DNA of 64,000 nt from Gemmatimonadales bacterium. Its GTDB lineage: Bacteria; Gemmatimonadota; Glassbacteria; GWA2-58-10. The notes beneath the pieces are model-generated. The model made no database searches. It was not told where the DNA came from and saw only the letters and a list, made by a program, of their open reading frames with translations. The position numbers were made by a program, and so were the translations under genes. Of the stretch, positions 49,983 to 58,376 are shown in pieces. The stretch is taken from contig JAJRTS010000033.1 in assembly GCA_024278175.1 (NCBI GenBank), positions 1-64,000 of the forward strand. Direction: 5' to 3'. Each line of letters opens with the position of its first letter. The stretch's first letter is position 1.

Positions 49983-50500
49983 CAGCTCTGCATCTCCGCG
50001 CTGAAATCCGCCTGGCCGGCCTCATCGGCACGCAGCCAGGCCAGCACCCTGAAAGTGGTGGAGCCGGCCGGCTGGTAACGCACCGTGGGCAAAATCAGCT
50101 CCATCTGTGAGTTGGAGGAACGCGGCATGTATTTAAGCGCTCCGTCCTGCTCTATCCCGCAGGTAAACTGTACGTTGGCGCTGACCCGCAGCGCCGAGAG
50201 GTAAGTGCTGCCGTCGAACGTGTGGCTGAGCAGCTCCGCGCCGCTTGCCGCCAGCACTTCCTGGCCGCTGTCGTGAGCGCTGTCCGTGGTGCCTCCCGCG
50301 CCGCGTGTGCAGCCGGTGAAAGTCAGGTTGTCCGAGCTCGAACCCAGAGTGATCTGCTCCTCGCCGGCCCGCACACCCTGTCCGGGGCTGAAAACACCGT
50401 GGGCAACCGTAACCGTGGTGGCTCCCTGCGCCAGCGTGCTGGCGAGCACGCTGGCGTTGGCCTGGACCACTTTGGTCGCAACGCTGGTAATGAATTGCAT
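49982..50500 (-). CDS. Phage tail-region protein, unknown
   Basis: The 172-residue protein opens MQFITSVATKVVQANASVLAST and has the segment GATTVTVAHGVFSPGQGVRAGEEQITLGSSSDNLTFTGCTRG. The latter resembles a segment of the next gene upstream, so the two are probably related fibre or tail-tip accessory proteins. GGGAGG precedes the ATG at 50500. No enzymatic motif is visible. Confidence 0.65.
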   Translation of the reverse strand: MQFITSVATKVVQANASVLASTLAQGATTVTVAHGVFSPGQGVRAGEEQITLGSSSDNLTFTGCTRGAGGTTDSAHDSGQEVLAASGAELLSHTFDGSTYLSALRVSANVQFTCGIEQDGALKYMPRSSNSQMELILPTVRYQPAGSTTFRVLAWLRADEAGQADFSAEMQS

Positions 50501-50513
50501 CGGAGCGCCTCCC

Positions 50514-51125
50514 TTATGATATCTCGTTGATCGTTGCCGCCAACCTGTGGACCAGATCCAGCTTGTAGGCCGCGCTCGTACCGGCCGGGACAACCACCCG
50601 CCGATGGATCGCCACGCTGGCCGAGACAAGAATACTGCCCAGCGAGTGCGGTGCTTCCCAAATCCCGGTGGGACTGCCCGAGCCGTTGTCGTCGCAATAG
50701 GTCACCCATCCGCTTTCATCGCTGCCGTCGTTATCCTGACAGTCGATCGTAACCACACTGCAATCGTAGGCCGCGCGCACGGCATCGCCGGAAGTGTGGG
50801 CGGCCGGCGAAGTGTTGTTGTGCCCACGGCTCACCGTGAGGCTGGCCGTACCGAACCCGGCCGTGATCAGCATTTTCTCCGAGCCGACCACGATCACCGG
50901 GTAGTCCGTGTCTGCAAAACGTGGGGCCGCCAAGGTGATAGACTGCACGGCGTTGTCGATATCGGCGGCCAGGGTAGTCTGCTCCAGTGCCACCCACAGC
51001 GCTCCCGTGGCGGTCTCGCCGTTGGTACCGTCGAGCCCGGTCTCCTCATCCGGGTTGGAGAACTCGCCCTCCACGCTGACCATCGATTCCAGCGTGCCGT
51101 TCTTGTAGAGTCTGAGTACGCTCAA
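50514..51125 (-). CDS. Phage tail-region protein, unknown
   Basis: The 203-residue beta-rich protein contains IGSEKMLI-like VVGSEKMLITAGFGTASLTVSRGHNNTSPAAHTSGD, a pattern shared with the following gene (GEEQITLG...TRGAGGTTDSAHDSG). The shared segment, an ordered 'quantity-then-rough-transition' beta motif, is common in phage tail accessory proteins. It starts at TTG, overlapping the upstream stop (TTGA), behind GGGAGG. Confidence 0.65.
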   Translation of the reverse strand: MSVLRLYKNGTLESMVSVEGEFSNPDEETGLDGTNGETATGALWVALEQTTLAADIDNAVQSITLAAPRFADTDYPVIVVGSEKMLITAGFGTASLTVSRGHNNTSPAAHTSGDAVRAAYDCSVVTIDCQDNDGSDESGWVTYCDDNGSGSPTGIWEAPHSLGSILVSASVAIHRRVVVPAGTSAAYKLDLVHRLAATINEIS

Positions 51126-51331
51126 TTGCCACCCCCTCCCGCCTGTACCGGCGGATTCTGTTCCGATCCGGCCAGCTCCAACTGGCGCTCGAGTTCCTCC
51201 AGCGCGCCGCCGGTGCGGACGTAATCGTTAGCTGTCTGGTTAAGCACCTGCTGGAGCTCCGCGTGGCGGCGCTCGATTTCGGCGCGCTGGGCACGGAGTT
51301 CGTCCAGGCGCTTGCGCATGTTTTCGATCAT
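51122..51331 (-). CDS. Small coiled-coil phage protein
   Basis: The 69-residue protein is almost wholly a coiled coil (RKRLDELRAQRAEIERRHAEL, then ALEELERQLELAG) with a Gly-rich end. It may trimerise and act as a fibre connector. The ATG at 51331 is set by AGGGATG upstream; the frame before it overlaps the tail-tip gene. Confidence 0.6.
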   Translation of the reverse strand: MIENMRKRLDELRAQRAEIERRHAELQQVLNQTANDYVRTGGALEELERQLELAGSEQNPPVQAGGGGN

Positions 51332-51375
51332 AGCCAAGCATCCCTGCAAGTAGAAATTAGTGAATCTGAAAAATA

Positions 51376-54300
51376 TCAGTCCAGACCGTGGTGGTTGATG
51401 CATTGCAGAATCGTTCCGACAATATCGGCCAGCTCTGACGCCGTAACAGTGTCAGCGTCCCAGTTTGATGGCGTTGAAACATTTGCCATGGCCTGTAACC
51501 CCTTTGCCGCCGGTCCCCTGAGCACCGTACTGCCATCGAGCTTGATGCAATCTCCGGAACTGGTATTGTGCTCGATCATGGCGCTGACGTTGCCGCTGGT
51601 GTCGTGGAGTGCAACCCTGCCACCCCAGACATACCAGCCAGCCCATAGCAGACGGGATGAGGTAGCTGAATCTCTCCTCATATCAATCAATTGGGACGAG
51701 TATTGCGTGTTCCACGTCGAGGTGCCGCTGCCCGTGAGCGCAAGAACCCCACCCTGAATCGATTCAACCGTCTCAGCGCGCAAACTGACTACTTCCTTGC
51801 TGCTGTCCTTGATTTTCAGGTAATCATTCCCGGTGGAATCGGCTACAATTTCGACCAGATCATTTGAACCGGCTGATCGTGTTGAAAGCCGCCCGCCAAT
51901 TACCTGTAGTTCTCCGGCGCTGTTATCCCACCTGACATGATCGGCAGTGCTGTCCCCGATCACCACGTCACCCACATTGCCACCGCCCACATTGACCCGG
52001 AATACCTCCGAACCGGCGTTGTCCAGTGCCAGCAAGCCCGTATTGGCATCCGGAAAAATCTTGACTCTGGCTGTTGTGCCAGTTGCGGTTTCGATACCGC
52101 CGCTGCCTATCTGGCCGCCGGACGCTTCCAGCTTGGAGCTCGGGTTGTACCCGCTGGCGAAGGTGGTGCTGCCGGAGATCAGGAGCTTGCTGGCGTCGAT
52201 CCTGATCCCCTCGGTGGAAACGTTGATCGAGTTGACCACCTCGTTGTACTGCACGCGAAGGTCGATTTCACCGGAGTTCTGGGTGATCTGGCTCAGTGTG
52301 CCGGGGGTCCCGGTTCCCACCACCGTGTCGGCCAGGTAGGTCAGGCCCGCTTTCTTCTTTTTGCCCGTCCCCCCGGACAGCCCCGGCGCACTGGCGTTGC
52401 CGCTGTAGTCCAGTGCTGTCACCCGATACTCCCAGCCGATCTCCAGATCGCTGTCGGAGCCGGTGTGGAAGAACACGGTGCCGCTCCAGTGGGGATCGAG
52501 CACCTCCCACGCTCCGCCGCTGAGGCGGCCCTCGATAACGAAATGGCTGAAGTCAGGGCACGGGCCACCACCGATCGAGGGCTCGGAGATCACCAGCCTC
52601 GTGCGCCCGGTCTCCTCATAGAGCGTAACCGTCGGCTGGTCGGGGCCGGTAGTGTCGTCGGTGAGCAGCACCGCCGCAACCTCGCTCCACTGGCCCGGCA
52701 CTTCCCAGCGGCTGACCGCCCTGACCCGGTACTGGTAAACATGGCCGGGTTTCAGGCGACGGTCGGTGTTGTCGTAGTGGATCAGATTCGGCGTCGGCGT
52801 CTGGTCGTCTTGCTTCAACTGGTACTCTGTCAGCCGTTCCCAGCCCGACCAGCTCTGGCCGCTCTGGTCGAGCTTATCCTGCCGCTCCAGCTCATAGCGG
52901 CCGAGCATGCCGGCCTCGCTCTGGAGCGGTCTGAACCGGACTATGATCGAAAACGCCTGGTAGGAGCCGACCGGCAGCCTGCTGATCAGCGGAAAAGTCC
53001 CGCCGCCGCTGTCGAACTGCGGCGCCCCGGGAACGAACGACGAGGGGTCCAGCGGCCGGTTAAGCTGGAATTTATGCTGTGACCTTGCGCTCTCGCCCCA
53101 GCGGTTAACCGCGGATATGGCCAGCAGGTGGAGGCGCAGTACGTAGGGATACGGGGCCTCGTAGACGAACTTTTCGCCGAAAGTGAATATCCCCTGCTCC
53201 CGCCAGCCGCCCTCGCCCAGCACATAAACCTTGTAGCTTGACGCGCCGCTGACCTGGTTGAGCATACTGACAACCAGTCGGCCCGGCTCACTGCGAATCC
53301 GCCAGTCATCCCCGGCCGGCACGTCCGGCACCAGACCGGTAAGGACTATGTTGTCGAACGAGACCACCGGGCTGCGCGCGCCGGAGCCATGCACGGACCT
53401 GACCCCGCAATCATACTGCAGGGCCTCGTCGTAAGCGCTGCCTGTCCAGGCGTAGTTGGCGCTGCCATCGGCTGTAACACTGGCAACCGGCGCGCCCCAG
53501 TCGCGGATGTTGCTCAGGCGCTGGAACAGCTCGTAGCGGACAACACCGCTGCTCTGTTCGCCCCCGGCGGCCTGCCACGTCCAGTCGGCCCTGCCGTCAC
53601 CCAAGGGCGTAACCACCAGGTTAGAGGGCGCGTTGAACTGGTACTCCTCGGAGGCTGTCTGCTCGGCGTCGAGCAACACAACCCCGGCCCAGTTAATGGC
53701 GGAAAGGTTACGGTCAATATTTTTGCGCGTGATCATCACCAGCAACGGGTTCGGACGCACCGCCCCCGGCCGGCTGTAAAGATTGCTATTAAAATTTATA
53801 TGCTCGCCGATCTGCAGATGGGCGTAGCGCAGGCCGGTGGTGAACTGCACCGTGCGCAGACCCTGCTGCTGCAGTAAACGCCGCCTGAGGGCTATGTTAC
53901 CCGCCTGGTCCTCGCGGTCGGAGGGGATCAAAGCGCTGTAGAGCTTATCGGAAGCACTCTCCTTGTAGGCCCTGGCGCTGCCCGGACCGGGGCTGACCGT
54001 GAGGCTCGAGTAGGCGGTTTCATCGCCGCCGCTGCCGCCGAAATAAACCAGGCTCCAGTTACGCAGGTATTTCAGGCCGGGGCTGAATGTCTCACTACCG
54101 GCGACCAGGTGTTCGTTCTCCACCACGGGCAGCGCTTCGCCGCCGTGGCGCCAGCCTTGCTGCGAGTCGTAGTCGCAGTCGAAATCAGCATAGCGCACAA
54201 CCCATTTGCCCCACTCGTCCACCAACTGGAACGCGAGCAGATGACGGTTAAGCTCGCTGTCCACGGACTCCAGGCCGGTCGGTCCGGCCAGACCGTAGTT

Positions 54301-55956
54301 CAGCTCCCAGTCAAACGCGTCGCCCAGCCGGGTAAAGCTCCGGTCAGTATTTCCAACGGGAGCCAGCGTGCCCTCGGCGTGGTCGTAGTCGATCTCCGAG
54401 CGCCGAATCCCCGCCCGCCTGAGCAGGTCGTACTTAATTCTGGCCGGATTGGCCCGGTCAAAACGGATCTGTTCGTTCTGCCCCGGAGAGTCCGCCGGAA
54501 ACGGAGCCTGGGCCTTGCGGAAGCGGATCTGCTGATCGTAGCAATGGACCTCGATCTTGCCCTCGCCCGGCTCCCAGTCCTCGATCCAGACCGTTTTAAA
54601 CGGCAGCCAGTCAGACTGCTGCTGGCCGCCATGATCGATAAACTCCGGCGAATCAAACCCCAGCCAGATATTGATCCTGTCGTTCTTCATGCTGTAACTG
54701 GAGAACAGTTCCGAGGCGATCCCGCCGGGGTCCATCAGCACGATCCGGCTGGTATCGGTTGCCGAGGCGCTGCCCGAGAGCGGATCGCCCTCGGCGCTGT
54801 AATCGGGGGCCTCGGCCACCAGATTGGGATAGCCGAACCTGGGCCGCGAGGCCAGCAGCCAGCTCACTTTCTGCTTGAACGCCGCCCTGATCGAGAGAAT
54901 CCGGGGCGTGTCGATCCCGAGGCTGTCGCTGTAGAGCATGGCCTTGAGCTTGATAAAGCGCTTCGTGACCGGCGAACCGTCGGTAACTGTGCGCCACGGA
55001 TCAAGCCCAGCCACGGACTCACCTGAATCCGACTCCGCAATCCGGAACCCGGCCCTGGTACCTTCGGGCTCACAATAACGGATCTCCAGTTCCCCCGCGG
55101 CGCCGTGGGGCCGGTCCTTGCCCAGGTCCAGAATCCAGGTTCCCTCTCCCGACTGGGCGAACGCGTCTATCTTGAACCTGAACGACAGGTTACCCGGCTG
55201 CAGCCAGTACTGCTTCCGGCTGGGGATACCCCAGTAGAGACTGCCCCTGGAGTAGCTCTTCCTGGTATAGCTACCCAGAATGTAGAGGAAATCCCTTCTG
55301 TTGCCGGCGGTCGGTTCCAGCACGATCGCGCAGGGCACATCGCCGCCGGGAATCCAGACGTTTTCCTTGCTGAAATCCAGAACCACCCAGCTCAGGAGGT
55401 CCTCGTCATCACGGATAACCGGCTTCTCGCTGGCATAGTTGATTTCGAGCCTGCCCAACTCCGTGGCGCCCTCGAGCACCCTGTCCACATGGCTCGCACC
55501 AGAATATCCGGTCACGCTGGCCACGCTTTCGCTCAGGCCGGTCAGGATCCGGATAGTCAGGCGGCCCGTGTACTCGCTGTGGTGATGGATCGACATCTGC
55601 AGCTCTTTGAGCTTGAACGACCGGTTCACCCGGAAAATCTGCACCAGCCGACCCAGGGTGGCGCCGTTGTGCACCCAGTTGCCATCCTCCTGGATGAACT
55701 TGTCCATCATCGGGAAGTACATCTTTTTCTGCGAGAGCTGGCTTTCCTCGTGGCCCACCATTCTGTTACGCAGCAGGCGAAGCTGGTCGGACTGATGCCC
55801 CACATCGAGGCTGTCATCGGCCCCGCCCCCGCTCCAATCGGCCCGGCAATTCAGCTCGTCGTAGGCGACTGTCGGATTGAACTCAAATTTTAATACCGGC
55901 TCCGACCGACCTGAGACCGCCTCGGCGTTCCAATGCGTTGTTGGCTTGAGCGCCAT
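51376..55956 (-). CDS. Large tail-tip/host-specificity protein with fibronectin III domains
   Basis: The 1526-residue protein is the largest of the operon. The N-terminal third (about 1-600) has tail-hub-like beta domains (IEVHCYDQQIRFRKAQAPF; PARIKYDLLRRAGIRRSEIDYD), the middle (about 800-1170) several fibronectin type III domains (PSNLVVTPLGDGRADWTWQAAGG; HVYQYRVRAVSRW), and the last 300 residues a fibre-like beta region (GSTTFASGYNPSSKLEASGG; GNVSAMIEHNTSSGD). It corresponds to the J-type central tail fibre that contacts the host receptor. The ATG overlaps the upstream stop (ATGA). Confidence 0.8.
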   Translation of the reverse strand: MALKPTTHWNAEAVSGRSEPVLKFEFNPTVAYDELNCRADWSGGGADDSLDVGHQSDQLRLLRNRMVGHEESQLSQKKMYFPMMDKFIQEDGNWVHNGATLGRLVQIFRVNRSFKLKELQMSIHHHSEYTGRLTIRILTGLSESVASVTGYSGASHVDRVLEGATELGRLEINYASEKPVIRDDEDLLSWVVLDFSKENVWIPGGDVPCAIVLEPTAGNRRDFLYILGSYTRKSYSRGSLYWGIPSRKQYWLQPGNLSFRFKIDAFAQSGEGTWILDLGKDRPHGAAGELEIRYCEPEGTRAGFRIAESDSGESVAGLDPWRTVTDGSPVTKRFIKLKAMLYSDSLGIDTPRILSIRAAFKQKVSWLLASRPRFGYPNLVAEAPDYSAEGDPLSGSASATDTSRIVLMDPGGIASELFSSYSMKNDRINIWLGFDSPEFIDHGGQQQSDWLPFKTVWIEDWEPGEGKIEVHCYDQQIRFRKAQAPFPADSPGQNEQIRFDRANPARIKYDLLRRAGIRRSEIDYDHAEGTLAPVGNTDRSFTRLGDAFDWELNYGLAGPTGLESVDSELNRHLLAFQLVDEWGKWVVRYADFDCDYDSQQGWRHGGEALPVVENEHLVAGSETFSPGLKYLRNWSLVYFGGSGGDETAYSSLTVSPGPGSARAYKESASDKLYSALIPSDREDQAGNIALRRRLLQQQGLRTVQFTTGLRYAHLQIGEHINFNSNLYSRPGAVRPNPLLVMITRKNIDRNLSAINWAGVVLLDAEQTASEEYQFNAPSNLVVTPLGDGRADWTWQAAGGEQSSGVVRYELFQRLSNIRDWGAPVASVTADGSANYAWTGSAYDEALQYDCGVRSVHGSGARSPVVSFDNIVLTGLVPDVPAGDDWRIRSEPGRLVVSMLNQVSGASSYKVYVLGEGGWREQGIFTFGEKFVYEAPYPYVLRLHLLAISAVNRWGESARSQHKFQLNRPLDPSSFVPGAPQFDSGGGTFPLISRLPVGSYQAFSIIVRFRPLQSEAGMLGRYELERQDKLDQSGQSWSGWERLTEYQLKQDDQTPTPNLIHYDNTDRRLKPGHVYQYRVRAVSRWEVPGQWSEVAAVLLTDDTTGPDQPTVTLYEETGRTRLVISEPSIGGGPCPDFSHFVIEGRLSGGAWEVLDPHWSGTVFFHTGSDSDLEIGWEYRVTALDYSGNASAPGLSGGTGKKKKAGLTYLADTVVGTGTPGTLSQITQNSGEIDLRVQYNEVVNSINVSTEGIRIDASKLLISGSTTFASGYNPSSKLEASGGQIGSGGIETATGTTARVKIFPDANTGLLALDNAGSEVFRVNVGGGNVGDVVIGDSTADHVRWDNSAGELQVIGGRLSTRSAGSNDLVEIVADSTGNDYLKIKDSSKEVVSLRAETVESIQGGVLALTGSGTSTWNTQYSSQLIDMRRDSATSSRLLWAGWYVWGGRVALHDTSGNVSAMIEHNTSSGDCIKLDGSTVLRGPAAKGLQAMANVSTPSNWDADTVTASELADIVGTILQCINHHGLD

Positions 55957-56753
55957 CAGATCACCTCCCAGGCTTCGATAGTCCCGTACCGCACCGAACT
56001 GTTGAAGGCAAAACGGCGGGCCATGCCCTCGCAGTTCAGGTACAACGGGTCCCCCGCCTCACTCTGCGGAAAGGTCAGCCACCACCAGTTCCTGCCCCTG
56101 GCCGCGGCCGTATTCCACCAGAGCGCCAACTGGGCGTACTGGCTGTCGGTCAGGTTTTCGAACGCCGCGCGCAGCACCCGGCGGCGGAAACGCTGGGTCC
56201 ACTGAAAACCGCCCGACGACCCGTGCATCGACTCGCCGGTTATCTCCTCCTCGTAGGGGTCGAAATCCCCGTAGGGCCCGAAAGCCAGCTCGATCCTGCT
56301 GCCCAGCCAGACGTTGAAGATCGAGGGTGGGCGTGTCATACCGTCCAGCCCCTCAAGCAGAATCGACCAGCAGCGATCCTGCACGGGAGTGAGTTCCTTC
56401 CAGTAAATCGTATCGCCGCCGGGAGAGTCGAGCACCACGTCGGCACCGCCGGTCATCTTGACCGGCGTCCACGGGCCGGCAGCGCTGGCCGCGTGGTGCA
56501 GGCTCAGGCGCGGGCTGCTGCCCGTGATATCCGAGTTCCGGTCGAAAACGAACGTGTCGGCCGTGCGCGGCCCGTCGGCAAGCGTCCAGATCAGGCGCTG
56601 ACTGGCCGAGCTTTCGCTGCCCTGCCACTTGCTCATCCGGGACAGGTCAGATGTATATTCTATTTTATATACTGGATGCTCCGTAAAGCCCTCACCCGTG
56701 ACCGTGGCATCCTCGAGAAAATTACCGGCCAGGATATGGGGATACTCCGCCAT
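55956..56753 (-). CDS. Distal-tail-like phage protein
   Basis: The 265-residue protein precedes the tail-tip gene in siphophage order. It is beta-rich with a C-terminal block (FENLTDSQYAQLALWWNTA; GRNWWWLTFPQSEAGDP) like tail proteins of the DUF2460/distal-tail kind that join the tube to the tip. The ATG at 56753 is preceded by GGGAGG. The exact family could not be fixed. Confidence 0.65.
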   Translation of the reverse strand: MAEYPHILAGNFLEDATVTGEGFTEHPVYKIEYTSDLSRMSKWQGSESSASQRLIWTLADGPRTADTFVFDRNSDITGSSPRLSLHHAASAAGPWTPVKMTGGADVVLDSPGGDTIYWKELTPVQDRCWSILLEGLDGMTRPPSIFNVWLGSRIELAFGPYGDFDPYEEEITGESMHGSSGGFQWTQRFRRRVLRAAFENLTDSQYAQLALWWNTAAARGRNWWWLTFPQSEAGDPLYLNCEGMARRFAFNSSVRYGTIEAWEVI

Positions 56754-56807
56754 CTGGTTTCCTCCCACTGCTTGTGGACCGCAGCTACGATCCACAGGCT
56801 CCAATCG

Positions 56808-57578
56808 TTATGAAACCACGGGGTTGGCCCCGCTGCGCACCAGTTCCTTGACCTGATTGCGAAGGCGGCGGTCGACACCGGCCCGTCCCAGCGTCCGGTC
56901 GACTTCCACCGCCGAGCCGAGCGATTGCCCGTTGATGTAGACGTTGACAGTCCGTCCCGCCTGCCGGGCCGGAGCGGACACCGCCTGGGGCTTGTAGTCG
57001 CTCCTGTTGACCAGCGGTGAGGCGAGTTTCTGAGTCTTCCTTCCGCCGAACAGCCCCTTGATTCCCTTGAACAACTTGAACCCCGTCGAGAGGATCGAGG
57101 TGGCCGGACTGAGGAATCCCAGGGCCGATTGCGCCGAGGAGAACGCCGAGCCCAGAAACGACAGCGATCCGCCGGATTTGGAAAGGTTGCCCAGCAGGCC
57201 CTGACTCATTTTCAGCAGGCTGACACCAAGCCGGTCGAACGTCTTGTTGCCCGTGGTGAGCACTTTGCCGAACATCCCGCCGAAACCTATCTCCATCTTC
57301 ACCAGGCCGCCCAGCACCTGCTTGAGGAACTGTTCCTGGCCCTGACTCATCTGCCCCCACCACTGCCCGGGGCCGTTTTCCCCGGCCGGGGGCACAAACT
57401 GAGCAGGTGCTGGAATCGAAAGGCCCGGGATGTCAATCGCCGAACACGCCTGCCGCCCCGATGACGCGCCCCAAAACCGACCGGCTTGCGCCAGCAGCGT
57501 GGGGGATGACTGACAACTTCCCCCCGGGGTTGCGGCGCGCCCTGCTCCCGATGATGATAATCTCAATTTGCCGTCCAC
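56808..57578 (-). CDS. Short tape-measure-like protein
   Basis: The 256-residue protein occupies the tape-measure position, between the tail chaperones and the distal tail. Its middle is helical, Gly/Ser-rich and hydrophobic (SGGSLSFLGSAFSSAQSALG; STGFKLFKGIKGLFGG), and its end (TVNVYINGQSLGSAVEVDR) is typical of tape-measure C-termini. Tape measures set tail length at about 1.5 A per residue, so this one predicts a tail near 40 nm, far shorter than in usual siphophages with 800-1500 residues. It could be truncated, but it has a clean RBS (GGGAGG) and stop. It starts at GTG. Confidence 0.65.
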   Translation of the reverse strand: MDGKLRLSSSGAGRAATPGGSCQSSPTLLAQAGRFWGASSGRQACSAIDIPGLSIPAPAQFVPPAGENGPGQWWGQMSQGQEQFLKQVLGGLVKMEIGFGGMFGKVLTTGNKTFDRLGVSLLKMSQGLLGNLSKSGGSLSFLGSAFSSAQSALGFLSPATSILSTGFKLFKGIKGLFGGRKTQKLASPLVNRSDYKPQAVSAPARQAGRTVNVYINGQSLGSAVEVDRTLGRAGVDRRLRNQVKELVRSGANPVVS

Positions 57579-57611
57579 TTTAGTTTTCCTCCCTCTTTTC
57601 CCGCCGGCTGG

Positions 57612-57956
57612 TTAAAGCCGCCGCATCTGCCCCGTGTACCCGCGAACTGCCTGCACGGCCCTGCGATTATTCTCCTCCAGTTGTTCCTGCCTGGCCTGAA
57701 GGCACGCCCGGTAGATATCGTACTCGCGCCAGCCGATTTTCTCCGGACCGGGGCTGAAAGTCTCGATAAAATCGGCCAGGAACAGGGCGAAATGAACATC
57801 CGTATTGTCCCCATCGCCGGAGCGGAACCTGCAGCCGCGGCAGGGGTCATCGCTGTCCGCGAGCCGGCCGCAGCTTTGCTGGCCGGGGCAGGGACCGCCT
57901 GAGGCCGGGACACCCGCGCCGTCCAACACCCGGCGGATGTCCCGGATCAGTTTTTT
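57612..57956 (-). CDS. GT-type extension of the tail assembly chaperone (-1 frame)
   Basis: This frame is entered by a -1 slip at the A-AAA-AAC site and adds 112 residues to the G-like product, giving a GT-like fusion of about 237 residues. It has a four-Cys cluster (CPGQQSC ... CRGC) resembling a zinc knuckle, then a helical end (REYDIYRACLQARQEQLEENN). In lambda-like phages the T part binds the tail tube subunits and the G part the tape measure. An independent start further upstream (GTG at 58043) lies within the G frame and lacks an RBS, so frameshifting is the better explanation. Confidence 0.7.
   Translation of the reverse strand, partial: KKLIRDIRRVLDGAGVPASGGPCPGQQSCGRLADSDDPCRGCRFRSGDGDNTDVHFALFLADFIETFSPGPEKIGWREYDIYRACLQARQEQLEENNRRAVQAVRGYTGQMRRL
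57905..57956 (-). promoter_or_regulatory. Programmed -1 frameshift signal
   Basis: On the minus strand the heptamer A-AAA-AAC (57956-57950) is read in the G frame as GCA-AAA-AAC, directly before a TGA stop (57949-57947). Four bases on, CCGGGACA (57945-57938) pairs with TGTCCCGG (57912-57905), and the loop can extend the stem (CCGCCG/CGGCG). This is the canonical slippery site plus stimulating stem-loop. Confidence 0.85.
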
Positions 57957-58117
57957 GCCGCATCGCGCTCCAGGTTGCCCGCCTTGGCCAGCAGTTGCTC
58001 CACCGCCCACAGCTTGTGCTCCAGCGGTATCAACGCCACCCACCAGCGCTCACTCTCCTGCTCCCCCGGCTGCAGGTCATAACCCTGCACACCGGTAACA
58101 CACTTGTCGTAAAGCCG
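57947..58117 (-). CDS. G-like tail chaperone, part after the in-frame stop
   Basis: This segment continues the frame of 58118-58324 past its TAA and ends at the TGA of the frameshift site. It reads RLYDKCVTGVQGYDLQ, WWVALIPLEHKLWAVEQLLAKAGNLERDAAKN, a coherent helical chaperone end. Without the TAA the G-like product is 125 residues, close to lambda G (140). No start codon with an RBS is seen inside it, so its translation depends on readthrough or on the stop being an error. Confidence 0.55.
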   Translation of the reverse strand, partial: RLYDKCVTGVQGYDLQPGEQESERWWVALIPLEHKLWAVEQLLAKAGNLERDAAKN

Positions 58118-58324
58118 TTACTGAGCCGAGAGATAGGCGTGGTTGCGCTTGGCTCCGCCGCCCTCCGGCATGGCTCCCAGCTCGGACCAGAATTCCTTCT
58201 TGTCGGCTACCGACGGGGGGCGGAAGGTGTGGCTCAGTGAGAACCGCTCCCCGTCCCGGCGCACCGTCAATTGCACCTTCAGCTCACCGTCGCTCTCCAG
58301 AGCGAACAGATTTTCAACAGTCAA
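58118..58324 (-). CDS. G-like tail assembly chaperone, N-terminal part with premature TAA
   Basis: The 68-residue frame (MTVENLFALESDGELKVQLT ... RPPSVADKKEFWSELG) has the beta-rich start and P-S-x-x-D-x-x-x-F turn common in siphophage tail chaperones, and lies just after the tail tube gene. It stops at TAA (58120-58118) after AYLSAQ, though the next codons in frame carry the rest of the chaperone. It starts at TTG with GGGAGGTGA upstream. Confidence 0.65.
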   Translation of the reverse strand: MTVENLFALESDGELKVQLTVRRDGERFSLSHTFRPPSVADKKEFWSELGAMPEGGGAKRNHAYLSAQ

Positions 58325-58376
58325 GATTCACCTCCCGTTCGGGCCGCGGCGGCGGCTTTACTTATATTTATATAGA

